DNA from: an uncultured Clostridia bacterium
Lineage (GTDB): Bacteria; Bacillota; Clostridia; TANB77; RGIG9151
DNA: 14,399 nt
Direction: 5' to 3'
NCBI GenBank assembly: GCA_934500865.1
Contig: CAKSUD010000043.1
Location: forward strand, 1 to 14,399
Both the position numbers and the translations under genes were made by a program. Shown one piece after another: positions 1 through 6,963 of this stretch. The notes under the pieces are model-generated. The model was not told where the DNA came from. It saw only the letters and a program-made list of their open reading frames with translations, and did no database searches. Position 1 is the first letter of the stretch; each line of letters starts with the position of its first letter.

Positions 1-59
1 TACGGCGTTTCACTTAGTGTAAGCGCCACATTTTTTAATCCTTGTAGTTCGAATTGCAT
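1..59 (-). CDS. 5' end of an unidentified gene, cut by the window edge
   Basis: An ATG at 59-57 opens a frame with no stop up to the window edge, coding MQFELQGLKNVALTLSETP (19 codons). A good ribosome binding site (AAGAGG, 5 nt before the ATG) and a strong promoter at 91-119 support it as a real start. Too little protein is visible to name a family. It is separated from rplT by two terminators, so it is a new transcription unit. Confidence 0.6.
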   Translation of the reverse strand, partial: MQFELQGLKNVALTLSETP

Positions 60-90
60 TTATACCTCTTTTCTCCGGTCCTTTTTTACT

Positions 91-119
91 ATATTATTCC
101 ATTTTTTGTTACTTGTCAA
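91..119 (-). promoter_or_regulatory. Sigma-A type promoter for the gene leaving the window at position 1
   Basis: On the minus strand a perfect -35 TTGACA (119-114) is followed by a 17-nt spacer and TAATAT (96-91) as -10. It sits about 30 bp upstream of the ribosome binding site of the partial gene at 1-59 and downstream of the rplT terminators. Confidence 0.65.
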
Positions 120-180
120 TAGCTTTAGATTAATTATTTATATCGTTAAGTTAAATTATTGACCATTAGGGACAGGTCTA

Positions 181-224
181 AAAAAGGAAAAACATGTAAC
201 TAGCTTGTTCGGCTAATTACATGT
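181..224 (-). terminator. Rho-independent terminator, second after rplT
   Basis: On the minus strand the arms ACATGTAATTAGC (224-212) and GCTAGTTACATGT (204-192) form a 13-bp stem with one G-U pair and a 7-nt loop. It is followed by TTTTTCCTTTTT. The G-U pair is only a pair on the minus strand RNA (it is a C-A mismatch on the plus strand), so the structure is oriented with the genes. It probably backs up the terminator at 274-299. Confidence 0.7.
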
Positions 225-233
225 CTTAATTTC

Positions 234-266
234 TTTGACCAAAAGGAACCGTCCCTTTTGGTCAAA
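234..266. repeat. 13-bp inverted repeat with GGGACGGTTCC core
   Basis: TTTGACCAAAAGG (234-246) and CCTTTTGGTCAAA (254-266) are perfect inverted repeats around a 7-nt loop. On the minus strand the right-hand part reads GGGACGGTTCCTTTTGGTC. It lacks a T-run, so it is not a terminator by itself. A related string, GACCATTAGGGACAGGTC, lies at 161-178. From memory, GGGACGGTTCC-like strings are dispersed repeats in many Firmicutes genomes; that link is recollection, not tested. Confidence 0.5.
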
Positions 267-273
267 AGGGTAA

Positions 274-299
274 AAGAAAAAGGAGTTATTAAAACTCCT
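274..299 (-). terminator. Rho-independent terminator of infC-rpmI-rplT
   Basis: On the minus strand AGGAGTT (299-293), a 5-nt loop and AACTCCT (287-281) form a 7-bp stem followed by TTTTCTTT. It begins 13 nt after the rplT stop codon. Confidence 0.8.
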
Positions 300-312
300 C
301 GTAATTTCTTTA

Positions 313-663
313 TTAGTTTCCTTTTGCAATTTCAACTAATTTCTTGAAACCTTCTGCATCGCTTATTGCAATTTCAGATAACATCTTTCTGTTGATGTTA
401 ACTCCAGCCTTCTTAAGACCAGAAATAAATCTGCTGTAAGACATACCATTCATTCTTGTAGCAGCATTAATTCTTGCGATCCAAAGTTGTCTAAAATCTC
501 TTTTCTTTAATCTTCTTCCGATATATGCATAGTTTAAAGATTTCATAACAGCTTGGTTAGCCATTCTAAATCTTACACTCTTTGCACCAAAGTAGCCTTT
601 AGCCATTTTTAATACTTTTTTATGTCTGGAACGAGTTGTCATTCCTGTTTTAACTCTTGCCAT
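313..663 (-). CDS. rplT: Large ribosomal subunit protein bL20
   Basis: This 116-residue protein is full length for bL20 (usually about 117-119). It starts MARVKTGMTTRSRHKKVLKM and has the family's very basic N-terminal extension (residues 1-60) followed by the globular C-terminal part with MSYSRFISGLKKAGVNINRKM. bL20 binds 23S rRNA early in 50S assembly. In Bacillota and enterobacteria it also represses its own operon, through the infC leader in Bacillus subtilis. The ATG is preceded by GAGGAGG at 8 nt. It is the last gene of infC-rpmI-rplT, 40 bp after rpmI, and a terminator follows at once. The leader at 1511-1636 is the likely site of its feedback. Confidence 0.98.
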   Translation of the reverse strand: MARVKTGMTTRSRHKKVLKMAKGYFGAKSVRFRMANQAVMKSLNYAYIGRRLKKRDFRQLWIARINAATRMNGMSYSRFISGLKKAGVNINRKMLSEIAISDAEGFKKLVEIAKGN

Positions 664-703
664 TTTTGTTTCCTCCTCAACTTAATTTATAAATTACCTG
701 TTC

Positions 704-901
704 TTACGCATATGGTAACATTTTCTTGATAGCTTCTACGTTTGTAGCATCAGCAAATCCTGCTTTTCTTAAAGACCTCATTCTCTTAGATGGTTTTCCA
801 TTTAATAAATGTCTTCTATTCGCTTTCGCTCTTTTTACTAAACCTGTTTTTGTTAGTGAAAATCTTTTTGCAGCACTTCTACGTGTTTTAATCTTTGGCA
901 T
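704..901 (-). CDS. rpmI: Large ribosomal subunit protein bL35
   Basis: This 65-residue protein is full length for bL35. It starts MPKIKTRRSAAKRFSLTKTG and shows the usual lysine/arginine-rich composition with the HLLNGKPSKRMRSLRK segment. It is a structural component of the 50S subunit. The ATG has AGGGGG 7 nt upstream. It lies between infC (81 bp upstream) and rplT (40 bp downstream), the conserved bacterial order. No internal promoter is obvious, so it is expected to be transcribed from the infC promoter. Confidence 0.98.
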   Translation of the reverse strand: MPKIKTRRSAAKRFSLTKTGLVKRAKANRRHLLNGKPSKRMRSLRKAGFADATNVEAIKKMLPYA

Positions 902-938
902 TTTAAATCCCCCTATCTTTTATTTTGCAATATATTTA

Positions 939-961
939 TCATGAGCACAAAGTGCGAATGA
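939..961 (-). other. Small hairpin between infC and rpmI
   Basis: On the minus strand TCAT-TC-GCAC-TTT-GTGC-TC-ATGA forms two 4-bp helices around a symmetric TC/TC internal loop. There is no T-run, so it is not a terminator. It could mark a processing site or affect rpmI translation; this is speculative and the stem is short. Confidence 0.3.
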
Positions 962-982
962 TTCAAAAATTAATTGTACCAA

Positions 983-1504
983 TTAGCCAACTTTTGGAGA
1001 TACAAGCATAGTCATATTTCTTCCTTCTAGCTTAGGTGGCTTTTCAACAGTTCCAACATCTTCTAAAGCTTCCTTAAATCTTAGCAAAACTTTTTCGCCA
1101 AGCTCAGCATAACTAGCTTCTCTACCTTTAAATCTCAAAGTAATCTTTACTTTATTACCTGCTTTTAAGAAAGTAGCAGTATTCTTAACTTTGAAATCAA
1201 AATCGTGTTGGTCAATGTTAGGAGAAATTCTAATTTCTTTAATTTCAATAACCTTTTGCTTTTTCTTAGCTTCTTTCTCCTTCTTCATTTCCTCAAACTT
1301 ATATTTTCCATAGTCCATAACCTTACAAACAGGTGGAACAGCAGTAGGTGCGATAAGAACTAAGTCTAACTCATTCTCATCAGCAATCTTCATAGCCTCA
1401 CTTGGAGTCATAACACCTAACATATTTCCATCAGGACCAATTACTCTAATTTCATTAAATCTAATCTCTTCATTGATTTTAGTTTCTTCTTTTATCTCAA
1501 TCAT
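983..1504 (-). CDS. infC: Translation initiation factor IF-3
   Basis: The 173-residue product has the IF-3 N-terminal domain (about residues 9-80, with INEEIRFNEIRVIGPDG and PPVCKVMDYGKYKFE) and the C-terminal domain (about 85-173, with KEIRISPNIDQHDFDFK and MTLRFKG-like ITLRFKGRE). IF-3 binds the 30S subunit, prevents premature 50S joining and checks start codon choice. The window's first possible ATG (1504-1502) lies directly against the AGGAGG with no spacer. Nearby ATT (1501-1499) or ATA (1495-1493) codons could be the real start; IF-3 genes often use rare starts such as AUU for self-control. The terminator-bearing leader immediately upstream controls the operon. Confidence 0.97.
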   Translation of the reverse strand: MIEIKEETKINEEIRFNEIRVIGPDGNMLGVMTPSEAMKIADENELDLVLIAPTAVPPVCKVMDYGKYKFEEMKKEKEAKKKQKVIEIKEIRISPNIDQHDFDFKVKNTATFLKAGNKVKITLRFKGREASYAELGEKVLLRFKEALEDVGTVEKPPKLEGRNMTMLVSPKVG

Positions 1505-1510
1505 CCTCCT

Positions 1511-1542
1511 AAAAAAATAATGGACTAACCGAAGTTAATCCA
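1511..1542 (-). terminator. Leader attenuator terminator in front of infC
   Basis: On the minus strand TGGATTAAC (1542-1534), a TTCG tetraloop closed by C-G, and GTTAGTCCA (1529-1521) form a 9-bp stem with one G-U pair. TTATTTTTTT follows, ending just before the infC AGGAGG. A terminator between promoter and first gene implies conditional read-through rather than plain termination. Confidence 0.85.
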
Positions 1543-1636
1543 CATAAAATACACTAAGTAAAATCTTAAATATATTTAACCGGTCAAAACAAAATTCAAC
1601 AGGTGAGAAGTGGATAACTTCTTCTTTACTCAAATA
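1511..1636 (-). ncRNA. infC operon leader (probable L20-responsive attenuator)
   Basis: The transcript from the promoter at 1637-1665 has about 125 nt before infC. Its early segment AAGTTATCCAC (1620-1610) is complementary, with one bulged base, to GTGGATTAACTT (1543-1532), which contains the 5' arm of the terminator. The two pairings exclude each other, giving an antiterminator/terminator switch. The segment around 1620-1605 can also fold locally (AGAAG with CTTCT). The known model in Bacillus subtilis is that excess L20 binds the infC leader and favours termination. That L20 is the ligand here is inferred from the operon and mechanism, not from a covariance search. Confidence 0.75.
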
Positions 1637-1665
1637 AGTTTACCACTTACTCCCTTTATTGTCAA
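1637..1665 (-). promoter_or_regulatory. Sigma-A promoter of infC-rpmI-rplT
   Basis: On the minus strand a consensus -35 TTGACA (1665-1660), a 17-nt spacer and TAAACT (1642-1637) with a TGG extension just upstream (extended -10). It is about 130 bp upstream of infC and is the natural start of the leader. Confidence 0.85.
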
Positions 1666-1700
1666 TAGTTTTTGAAGATTTTGTTTACATATTTAAAATC

Positions 1701-1908
1701 TAGTAGTACCTATATAGTAAATCCAGCGACTTTACGAAGTTTTAATCCGGTTCTCCAAATTTGCCGAAGGCAAAACCGTCAAAATTTCGCGGATGAAATT
1801 TTGAGCGAAAGTCGACAAGGATGTCGACTTTGAGCGACGGTTGGTAATTTGGATAGAACCTTGTAAAACGTAGTCTTTGGAACAGGATTTGCTATATAGG
1901 TACTACTA
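1701..1908. repeat. 208-bp structured element with 24-bp terminal inverted repeats (MITE-like)
   Basis: The ends 1701-1724 and 1885-1908 are inverted repeats matching at 23 of 24 positions (outer part TAGTAGTACCTATATAG). Inside are nested hairpins: TTGCC/GGCAA (1761-1773); CCGTC (1776-1780) with GACGG (1836-1840) enclosing AAAATTTC/GAAATTTT (1781-1802) and AAAGTCGAC/GTCGACTTT (1808-1831). Each of these two inner hairpins is followed by GAGCG. Flanking parts (about 1728-1765 and 1841-1880) also pair imperfectly. The outer TA could be a TA target duplication, but it is part of the palindrome, so this cannot be decided. No open reading frame of note lies within. The rest of the 1505-1958 gap holds the operon leader and promoter on one side and the terminator of the ATPase operon on the other. 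Confidence 0.75.
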
Positions 1909-1920
1909 AATTTAATATAC

Positions 1921-1948
1921 AAAAATGGAGTGACTGTAAATCACTCCA
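1921..1948 (-). terminator. Rho-independent terminator of the ATPase pair
   Basis: On the minus strand TGGAGTGA (1948-1941), a 7-nt loop and TCACTCCA (1933-1926) form a perfect 8-bp stem followed by TTTTT (1925-1921). It begins 10 nt after the stop codon of the second ATPase gene. Confidence 0.85.
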
Positions 1949-1958
1949 CCTAATAATT

Positions 1959-4355
1959 CTAAATTTCTGTTGGCATACTGCTAGTCGCACCATTTAAAAC
2001 TCTATGTTCTTCATCCTCTTGTATTGAAATGCTATCATTCCAATATGTTTTTCCATTAGCTAGTTTATAGTGAACAGGATACTTTGTAAAATCATATGTC
2101 TTTCCTTCATGCATTTTCTTATGTCTTGCATTTAAGAAATCTGTTTTTCCTGTGCCTTTTTTCTTATTACCTTTAGCATCTCTTGTAACATAGTATAAAG
2201 TCTTAAATGCTAATTGGTTAACCGCATGAGGTTTAATATTATCGGTATATTTAATACCAACGCCAACACTTTCGTCTGACAAACCTGTGCCATCTTTTAC
2301 TTGGCTAAGTGGCGTCATAGATAACGAGTATTTATAATCCATACACTCACGTTTTCCAAAAACTGCTGACCAATATTCACTATCTTCTACGTTTGTATCA
2401 CCAAACACTAGTTGAGTCTTTGTATTAGATACAACAACTTGTTTGTAATACTTCATTGATTCTGTACGGGCAAGTTGGGATAAATTTTGGATTGCAACAA
2501 TCATAGCACAACGATATTTTCTAAATAAAGTAAAACATGTCTCTGTTTCTTTGTTAACGAAATCAGGGAACTCGTCTATATATAGAAAATGTGGAATTCT
2601 TGTGCTTTCGTTACCGGGTCTACGGAGTACCGCATCTTGCATAGACAATATAAAGAACATTCCAAACGGCTTAGAAAGTAATCCGCCAAGTTCACCACGT
2701 CTTGTACATACAGATACACATTGCCCTTCACTAAGTACCTTATCAAAATCAAGATTCCTATCTCTTGAGCATAAAATCTTTTTAACCATCTCGTGACGCA
2801 TTAAATTATCAAGTTGTGTTGTAGCTCCATATAAAAACTTCTCAGTTTCTTTTCTTCCGCTTCCTACTGTACCAGGAATAGGTCTACCATTTAAGTCATA
2901 TGGCGGATTATAGAAGTTCTTTTCAAAATACTTAACCAAAATTCTATATTCTTCTGCAAGTTCCGCATCTTTTTTAAGTTCTTCACACATAGCCTCAACT
3001 AAATTGTAATCATACATCATCTTAAGCATATCCTCTAATGTTGGCATCTCGCCATTATGCATTCTAGGATACATTACCTTTAGTAATAGTGCTAAGTTTT
3101 CCAAAGCTTGTTGAGTAACTTGACCAAAGAACACGTTATTTCCACCTGGGTTTTCGCTTTCATACATTCCTTGTAAAACATTAGAAATAATACTTGCCGC
3201 TTTATCAGGATCTTTATTCTGGAAAGGATTCATTCCGTAAGAATCAGGGTCTTGAGGGTCTATTGTTTTTACTTCTATACCATAGTTCTTAGCAACTTTC
3301 TTAAAATTATCGCAATAATTACCATCAGGTTCTACAACAGTAATACCTAAATCTTTATAAATATATTCACCGGTAGAATGATTTTGATTTTTAATCATAT
3401 CGCCAAAGAATTGTTCAAATTCTTCTTCTTTTCCCTCTTTAGGCTTTATAAGACCTAGTGAGAAATTTCTATTTAATTCTTCGTTAGAATAAGGAGATTC
3501 GATATATGCAATTCCCTTTGAAAGAGCTTCTATCGCTAATCTTTTTCCTTCTTCTCTAAAGAAGAACTTTTTCTCCAAGTCGCTTGCACACATAGGCAAA
3601 AGTAATGTAGATGTCTTACCCGTACCGGTAGCACCCTGAATCAATGTAGATTCCATACGTCTATTTTCCGGAACAACAACCATTTGACCAGAACTTGCAT
3701 CTTTACATACTGCAACTTCACAAGTATATTTACCGGTCGCCATAGCCTTAGGAGTATTATCAATAATCTTCATATCTCTAATTACTTCGGTTGTATCAGG
3801 TCTTCCCATCGCATCCGCCGTAAACGCACAAGACGCGACAATAGCCAAAGTCGGAATATATATAGTGCCGGCTCTTATAGCTCCCATCATCTTATCTCCT
3901 GCCTCGCTCCAAGCCATAGCTAAATTCTGGCTTCCAGCAAGTGATAGCAAGTAACAAACAAGGTTGTTAGACCATTCTGCCAACATAAAACTTCCAAGTA
4001 TTGAAACAGCCAAAATAGTAAAAACAAAAATTTTTCTTCTGCCTACACGATTTTTTCCATATGTTGATGAACAAAAATACGCATATCCTGCAAGCGGAAT
4101 CAAAAAAGCAAGTGAGTACTCAAGTGAGCTCCACATATGTACATTCTTTACAGGATTAAAATTATTAGCAGACAATAGTGACAAAAGAATATTTGAGCTC
4201 TTTGCATATCCCTCTACATTAATTCCACCGTAATTTGCAAAAAATATCATCATAATAAATGTGAAAAATCTATTTAGAATCAAAAGGCCTGTCATTATAT
4301 AGAAAACCTTGCACATAAAATCTGCATCTTTCATTTTTGCCTTTAAATAGCCCAT
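1959..4355 (-). CDS. Membrane-anchored VirD4/TraG-like ATPase, second of a tandem pair
   Basis: The 798-residue protein has about four hydrophobic segments near residues 15-40, 79-96, 108-128 and 160-180. A P-loop ATPase core follows: Walker A GATGTGKTS (241-249), VVEPDGN (340-346), a GIEVKTIDPQDPDSYGMNPF segment (359-378), Walker B YIDEFPD (592-598) and AIQNLSQL (621-628). The order fits type IV coupling proteins, ring ATPases that pump DNA or protein through membranes. The usual DPKGE after Walker A reads EPDGN here, with about 80 extra residues before it. It closely resembles the gene upstream, sharing strings such as FFGQVTQQALENLA and KYFEKNFYNPP, so a tandem duplication is likely. The spacing is 18 bp, with GGTGGTG upstream of the ATG. 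No relaxase or other secretion gene is nearby. Substrate unknown. Confidence 0.85.
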   Translation of the reverse strand: MGYLKAKMKDADFMCKVFYIMTGLLILNRFFTFIMMIFFANYGGINVEGYAKSSNILLSLLSANNFNPVKNVHMWSSLEYSLAFLIPLAGYAYFCSSTYGKNRVGRRKIFVFTILAVSILGSFMLAEWSNNLVCYLLSLAGSQNLAMAWSEAGDKMMGAIRAGTIYIPTLAIVASCAFTADAMGRPDTTEVIRDMKIIDNTPKAMATGKYTCEVAVCKDASSGQMVVVPENRRMESTLIQGATGTGKTSTLLLPMCASDLEKKFFFREEGKRLAIEALSKGIAYIESPYSNEELNRNFSLGLIKPKEGKEEEFEQFFGDMIKNQNHSTGEYIYKDLGITVVEPDGNYCDNFKKVAKNYGIEVKTIDPQDPDSYGMNPFQNKDPDKAASIISNVLQGMYESENPGGNNVFFGQVTQQALENLALLLKVMYPRMHNGEMPTLEDMLKMMYDYNLVEAMCEELKKDAELAEEYRILVKYFEKNFYNPPYDLNGRPIPGTVGSGRKETEKFLYGATTQLDNLMRHEMVKKILCSRDRNLDFDKVLSEGQCVSVCTRRGELGGLLSKPFGMFFILSMQDAVLRRPGNESTRIPHFLYIDEFPDFVNKETETCFTLFRKYRCAMIVAIQNLSQLARTESMKYYKQVVVSNTKTQLVFGDTNVEDSEYWSAVFGKRECMDYKYSLSMTPLSQVKDGTGLSDESVGVGIKYTDNIKPHAVNQLAFKTLYYVTRDAKGNKKKGTGKTDFLNARHKKMHEGKTYDFTKYPVHYKLANGKTYWNDSISIQEDEEHRVLNGATSSMPTEI

Positions 4356-4373
4356 CTTTCTTTCACCACCATT

Positions 4374-6842
4374 CTAAAGTTTCTTTTCAATTTCAATCAC
4401 AACATCATCTATCATTTCCGGTTCATCTACCATAGTTTTAGCCATCTTTGAATTTTCACTAGCAAGTAAATTCTGCATTTCTTCTCTTTCCTTCTCAATT
4501 TGCTTAATGTTTTCCTCAGAATTAATTCCGCTAATAGCATTATTCATTTCAATTTCGCTATCAACAATACTCTTTGCAACAGGCTTCTCACGTAATGTAC
4601 AATCATCCGGATTATACTGTACATAAGGCTCAAAATCATATTCGCTAATATCAAATTTCTTCAAATACTTTTTATCTAAGAAATCAGTTACACCCTTACC
4701 GAAAATCTGACTGCCTTTAGCATCTCTAGTTCTGTAAAATAGAGTCTTAAACGGCAATTCTGTTAAATGGAACGGATGAATATTCTGTGTAAAGTCAATA
4801 TTCATGCTTATACTTTCCTTACTTGCCTCTTCCTTAGTAACATTTGGTATCGGTTTAGAACTTACACTGTTTCCTAAGTTCCAATATTCAAATCTACCAA
4901 ACGCAGTACTCCAATATTCACTATCTTCCTTGTTCGTATCGCCAAATACCAATGCAGTTTTGCTGTTTGATGTAATTACTTCTTTATAGAACTTCATAGA
5001 TTTATTTCTCTCAAGTTGAGATAAGTTTTGAATTGCAATTGTCATTCCACAACGATACTTTCTAAACAATGTAAAACATGTTTCAGTTTCCTTATTTACA
5101 AAGTCAGGGAACTCATCTATGTACATAAAATGAGGTATTCTTGTATTCTCATCTCCAGGTCTGCGTAGTACCGCATCTTGCATAGTCAAAATATAGAACA
5201 TACCAAAAGGCTTTGAAAGTAGCGCACCCAATTCGCCACGTCTTGTACATACAGATACACATCCGCCCTCGGCTAGTATTCTGTCTAAATCTATATTGTT
5301 GTCTCTACTACATAAGATCCTTCTTACCATCTTGTTTCTCATTAAGTTATCAAGTTGGGTTGTAGCCCCATATAAGAACAATTCTGTTTCTTTTCTGTTG
5401 CTACCAACAGAACCCATAACAGGTCTACCGTTTATATCAAGCGGTGGATTATAGAAGTTCTTCTCAAAATACTTAATTAAAATCGCATGTCTCTCACTAA
5501 GAACAGGATCAAGCTTCATTTGTTCACACATATCTTCAACAAGATTATAATTATATAAACATTCAAGCATATCTTCTAGCGTAGGAATTTGATTGTCATG
5601 CATTCTTGGATACATAACTTTAAGTAAAATAGCCAAGTTCTCTAATGCTTGTTGTGTAACCTGACCAAAGAACAAGTTGCTTGAATCAGGATTTTCACTC
5701 TCATACATTCCCTTTAGTACAGTAGATATTATACTTGCAACCTTAGCAGGGCTTTTATTTATAAATGGATTTATACCATAAGAATTAGGGTCAATAGGGT
5801 CAATTTTATAAACCATAATCCCCAAATTATCAGCCACAACTCTAAAGTCATCAATATAATTTCCATCAGGCTCTAATACAGTTATACCAACGTCTCTAAA
5901 TATAAGTTCCTTGGTAACAGGATCTTCACCCTTTATCATAGGTTTTAATATTTCCATAAATTCCTTTTCTCTTCCATAAATAGGACGTAAAAAGTTAAGA
6001 GAAAAACATTTATTTAATGTTTCATTATCATATGGTGCATTAACATATGCACAACCCGCAGTTAATGCTTTATAAGCTAATTCCTTAGCCTTCTCTCTAA
6101 AGAAATATTTCTTCTCCAAATCACTTGCGCACATAGGTAAAAGTAATGTAGAAGTCTTACCTGTACCAGTAGCACCTTGAACCAAAACTGTCTCCATACG
6201 TCTTGCTTCCGTAACCATAACAGGCTTGCCTGTCTTATAATCTTCGCAAACCTTAACCTCGCAAGTCATTTCTCCGACCAATTCTGGATTTGTCTTTGAA
6301 GGAATTAAAGATAATTTTTTAAGTTTACCAACCGGATGCTCATTATCAAACAAAGACACAACCGTTGTAGGCGTAACAGCAATAGCACAAACAGGAATGT
6401 ATAAAGTTGCATATGCCAAAGCCTCTTTAAATTTATCTTCACCGAACTCTAAACCAATTCGTAAAATTTCTCCATTTTTGAAGAAACTACAAAAATACAA
6501 AATAAATTCATTTGACCATTGAGCAAGCATTACAAAGCAAATCGTAGCAATAAGAGCATACGTAACAACATATGCTTTCATCTTATTGTTTGTATCAGCC
6601 GCATACTTTGAAGAACAAAAATATGCAAAACCGGCAAGTGGAAGTAAAAACGATAGTGCATACTCTTCTGAATGCCAAAACAATGACCTATATAACTCGC
6701 CGGATGGAAGTCTTACACTTTTCCCACCTAAAGTCATAAGTAGCGCGATAAGTCTATTCAAGATAACCAAAATCGTAGCACCATAAAAAATTTTAGTAAG
6801 TATTTCAGGTTTATTAAGTTTTTTCTTTATATCTTCAAACAA
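4374..6842 (-). CDS. Membrane-anchored VirD4/TraG-like ATPase, first of a tandem pair
   Basis: I place the start at TTG (6842-6840), giving 822 residues. AAAGGTGG lies 7 nt upstream of it, and it aligns with the start of the downstream paralogue. The ATG at 6860 would add 6 residues but has no ribosome binding site. Hydrophobic segments lie near residues 18-38, 62-77, 90-108 and 145-163. Walker A GATGTGKTS is at 223-231, VLEPDGN at 322-328, Walker B YIDEFPD at 574-580 and AIQNLSQL at 603-610. The family resembles type IV coupling proteins (VirD4/TraG). Unlike its paralogue it ends in a charged, probably coiled-coil tail (about 765-822, with EENIKQIEKEREEMQNLLA). It has its own promoter at 6881-6909. 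Base composition looks like the neighbours, so there is no sign of very recent transfer. Role and substrate unknown. Confidence 0.85.
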   Translation of the reverse strand: MFEDIKKKLNKPEILTKIFYGATILVILNRLIALLMTLGGKSVRLPSGELYRSLFWHSEEYALSFLLPLAGFAYFCSSKYAADTNNKMKAYVVTYALIATICFVMLAQWSNEFILYFCSFFKNGEILRIGLEFGEDKFKEALAYATLYIPVCAIAVTPTTVVSLFDNEHPVGKLKKLSLIPSKTNPELVGEMTCEVKVCEDYKTGKPVMVTEARRMETVLVQGATGTGKTSTLLLPMCASDLEKKYFFREKAKELAYKALTAGCAYVNAPYDNETLNKCFSLNFLRPIYGREKEFMEILKPMIKGEDPVTKELIFRDVGITVLEPDGNYIDDFRVVADNLGIMVYKIDPIDPNSYGINPFINKSPAKVASIISTVLKGMYESENPDSSNLFFGQVTQQALENLAILLKVMYPRMHDNQIPTLEDMLECLYNYNLVEDMCEQMKLDPVLSERHAILIKYFEKNFYNPPLDINGRPVMGSVGSNRKETELFLYGATTQLDNLMRNKMVRRILCSRDNNIDLDRILAEGGCVSVCTRRGELGALLSKPFGMFYILTMQDAVLRRPGDENTRIPHFMYIDEFPDFVNKETETCFTLFRKYRCGMTIAIQNLSQLERNKSMKFYKEVITSNSKTALVFGDTNKEDSEYWSTAFGRFEYWNLGNSVSSKPIPNVTKEEASKESISMNIDFTQNIHPFHLTELPFKTLFYRTRDAKGSQIFGKGVTDFLDKKYLKKFDISEYDFEPYVQYNPDDCTLREKPVAKSIVDSEIEMNNAISGINSEENIKQIEKEREEMQNLLASENSKMAKTMVDEPEMIDDVVIEIEKKL

Positions 6843-6880
6843 GGCTATTCCACCTTTCATATCTAATCACACACACTTAA

Positions 6881-6909
6881 ATTATCCTACATTTTGACAA
6901 TAAAGTCAA
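6881..6909 (-). promoter_or_regulatory. Sigma-A promoter of the ATPase pair
   Basis: On the minus strand TTGACT (6909-6904), a 17-nt spacer and GATAAT (6886-6881), each one base from consensus. It lies between the murD terminator and the first ATPase gene, so the pair is likely an independent, vegetatively expressed operon with a short leader. Confidence 0.8.
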
Positions 6910-6963
6910 TATAAAGTGAGAATTATGTAAATGTTTTCTATGGTTTACCAATATCTTTATCGG

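Noticed and set aside
234..266. Rho-independent terminator
   Set aside because: The stem is strong but no T-run follows on either strand; real terminators flank it.
726..944. Plus-strand open frame over rpmI
   Set aside because: It is antisense to the certain bL35 gene, shows no ribosome binding site and has no recognisable protein features.
1701..1908. CRISPR array or riboswitch
   Set aside because: Repeats are inverted, not direct with regular spacers, and no downstream gene is positioned for a riboswitch of this shape; a palindromic repeat element fits better.
1959..6842. Integrated conjugative element or plasmid remnant
   Set aside because: No relaxase, integrase, VirB4-like gene, tRNA or attachment repeats are visible, and both genes are intact with their own promoter and terminator. 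It cannot be excluded from this window alone, but nothing here shows it.
6843..6860. ATG at 6860 as start of the first ATPase gene
   Set aside because: It lacks a ribosome binding site, while the codons after it form the binding site for TTG 6842, which also aligns with the paralogue's first residue.
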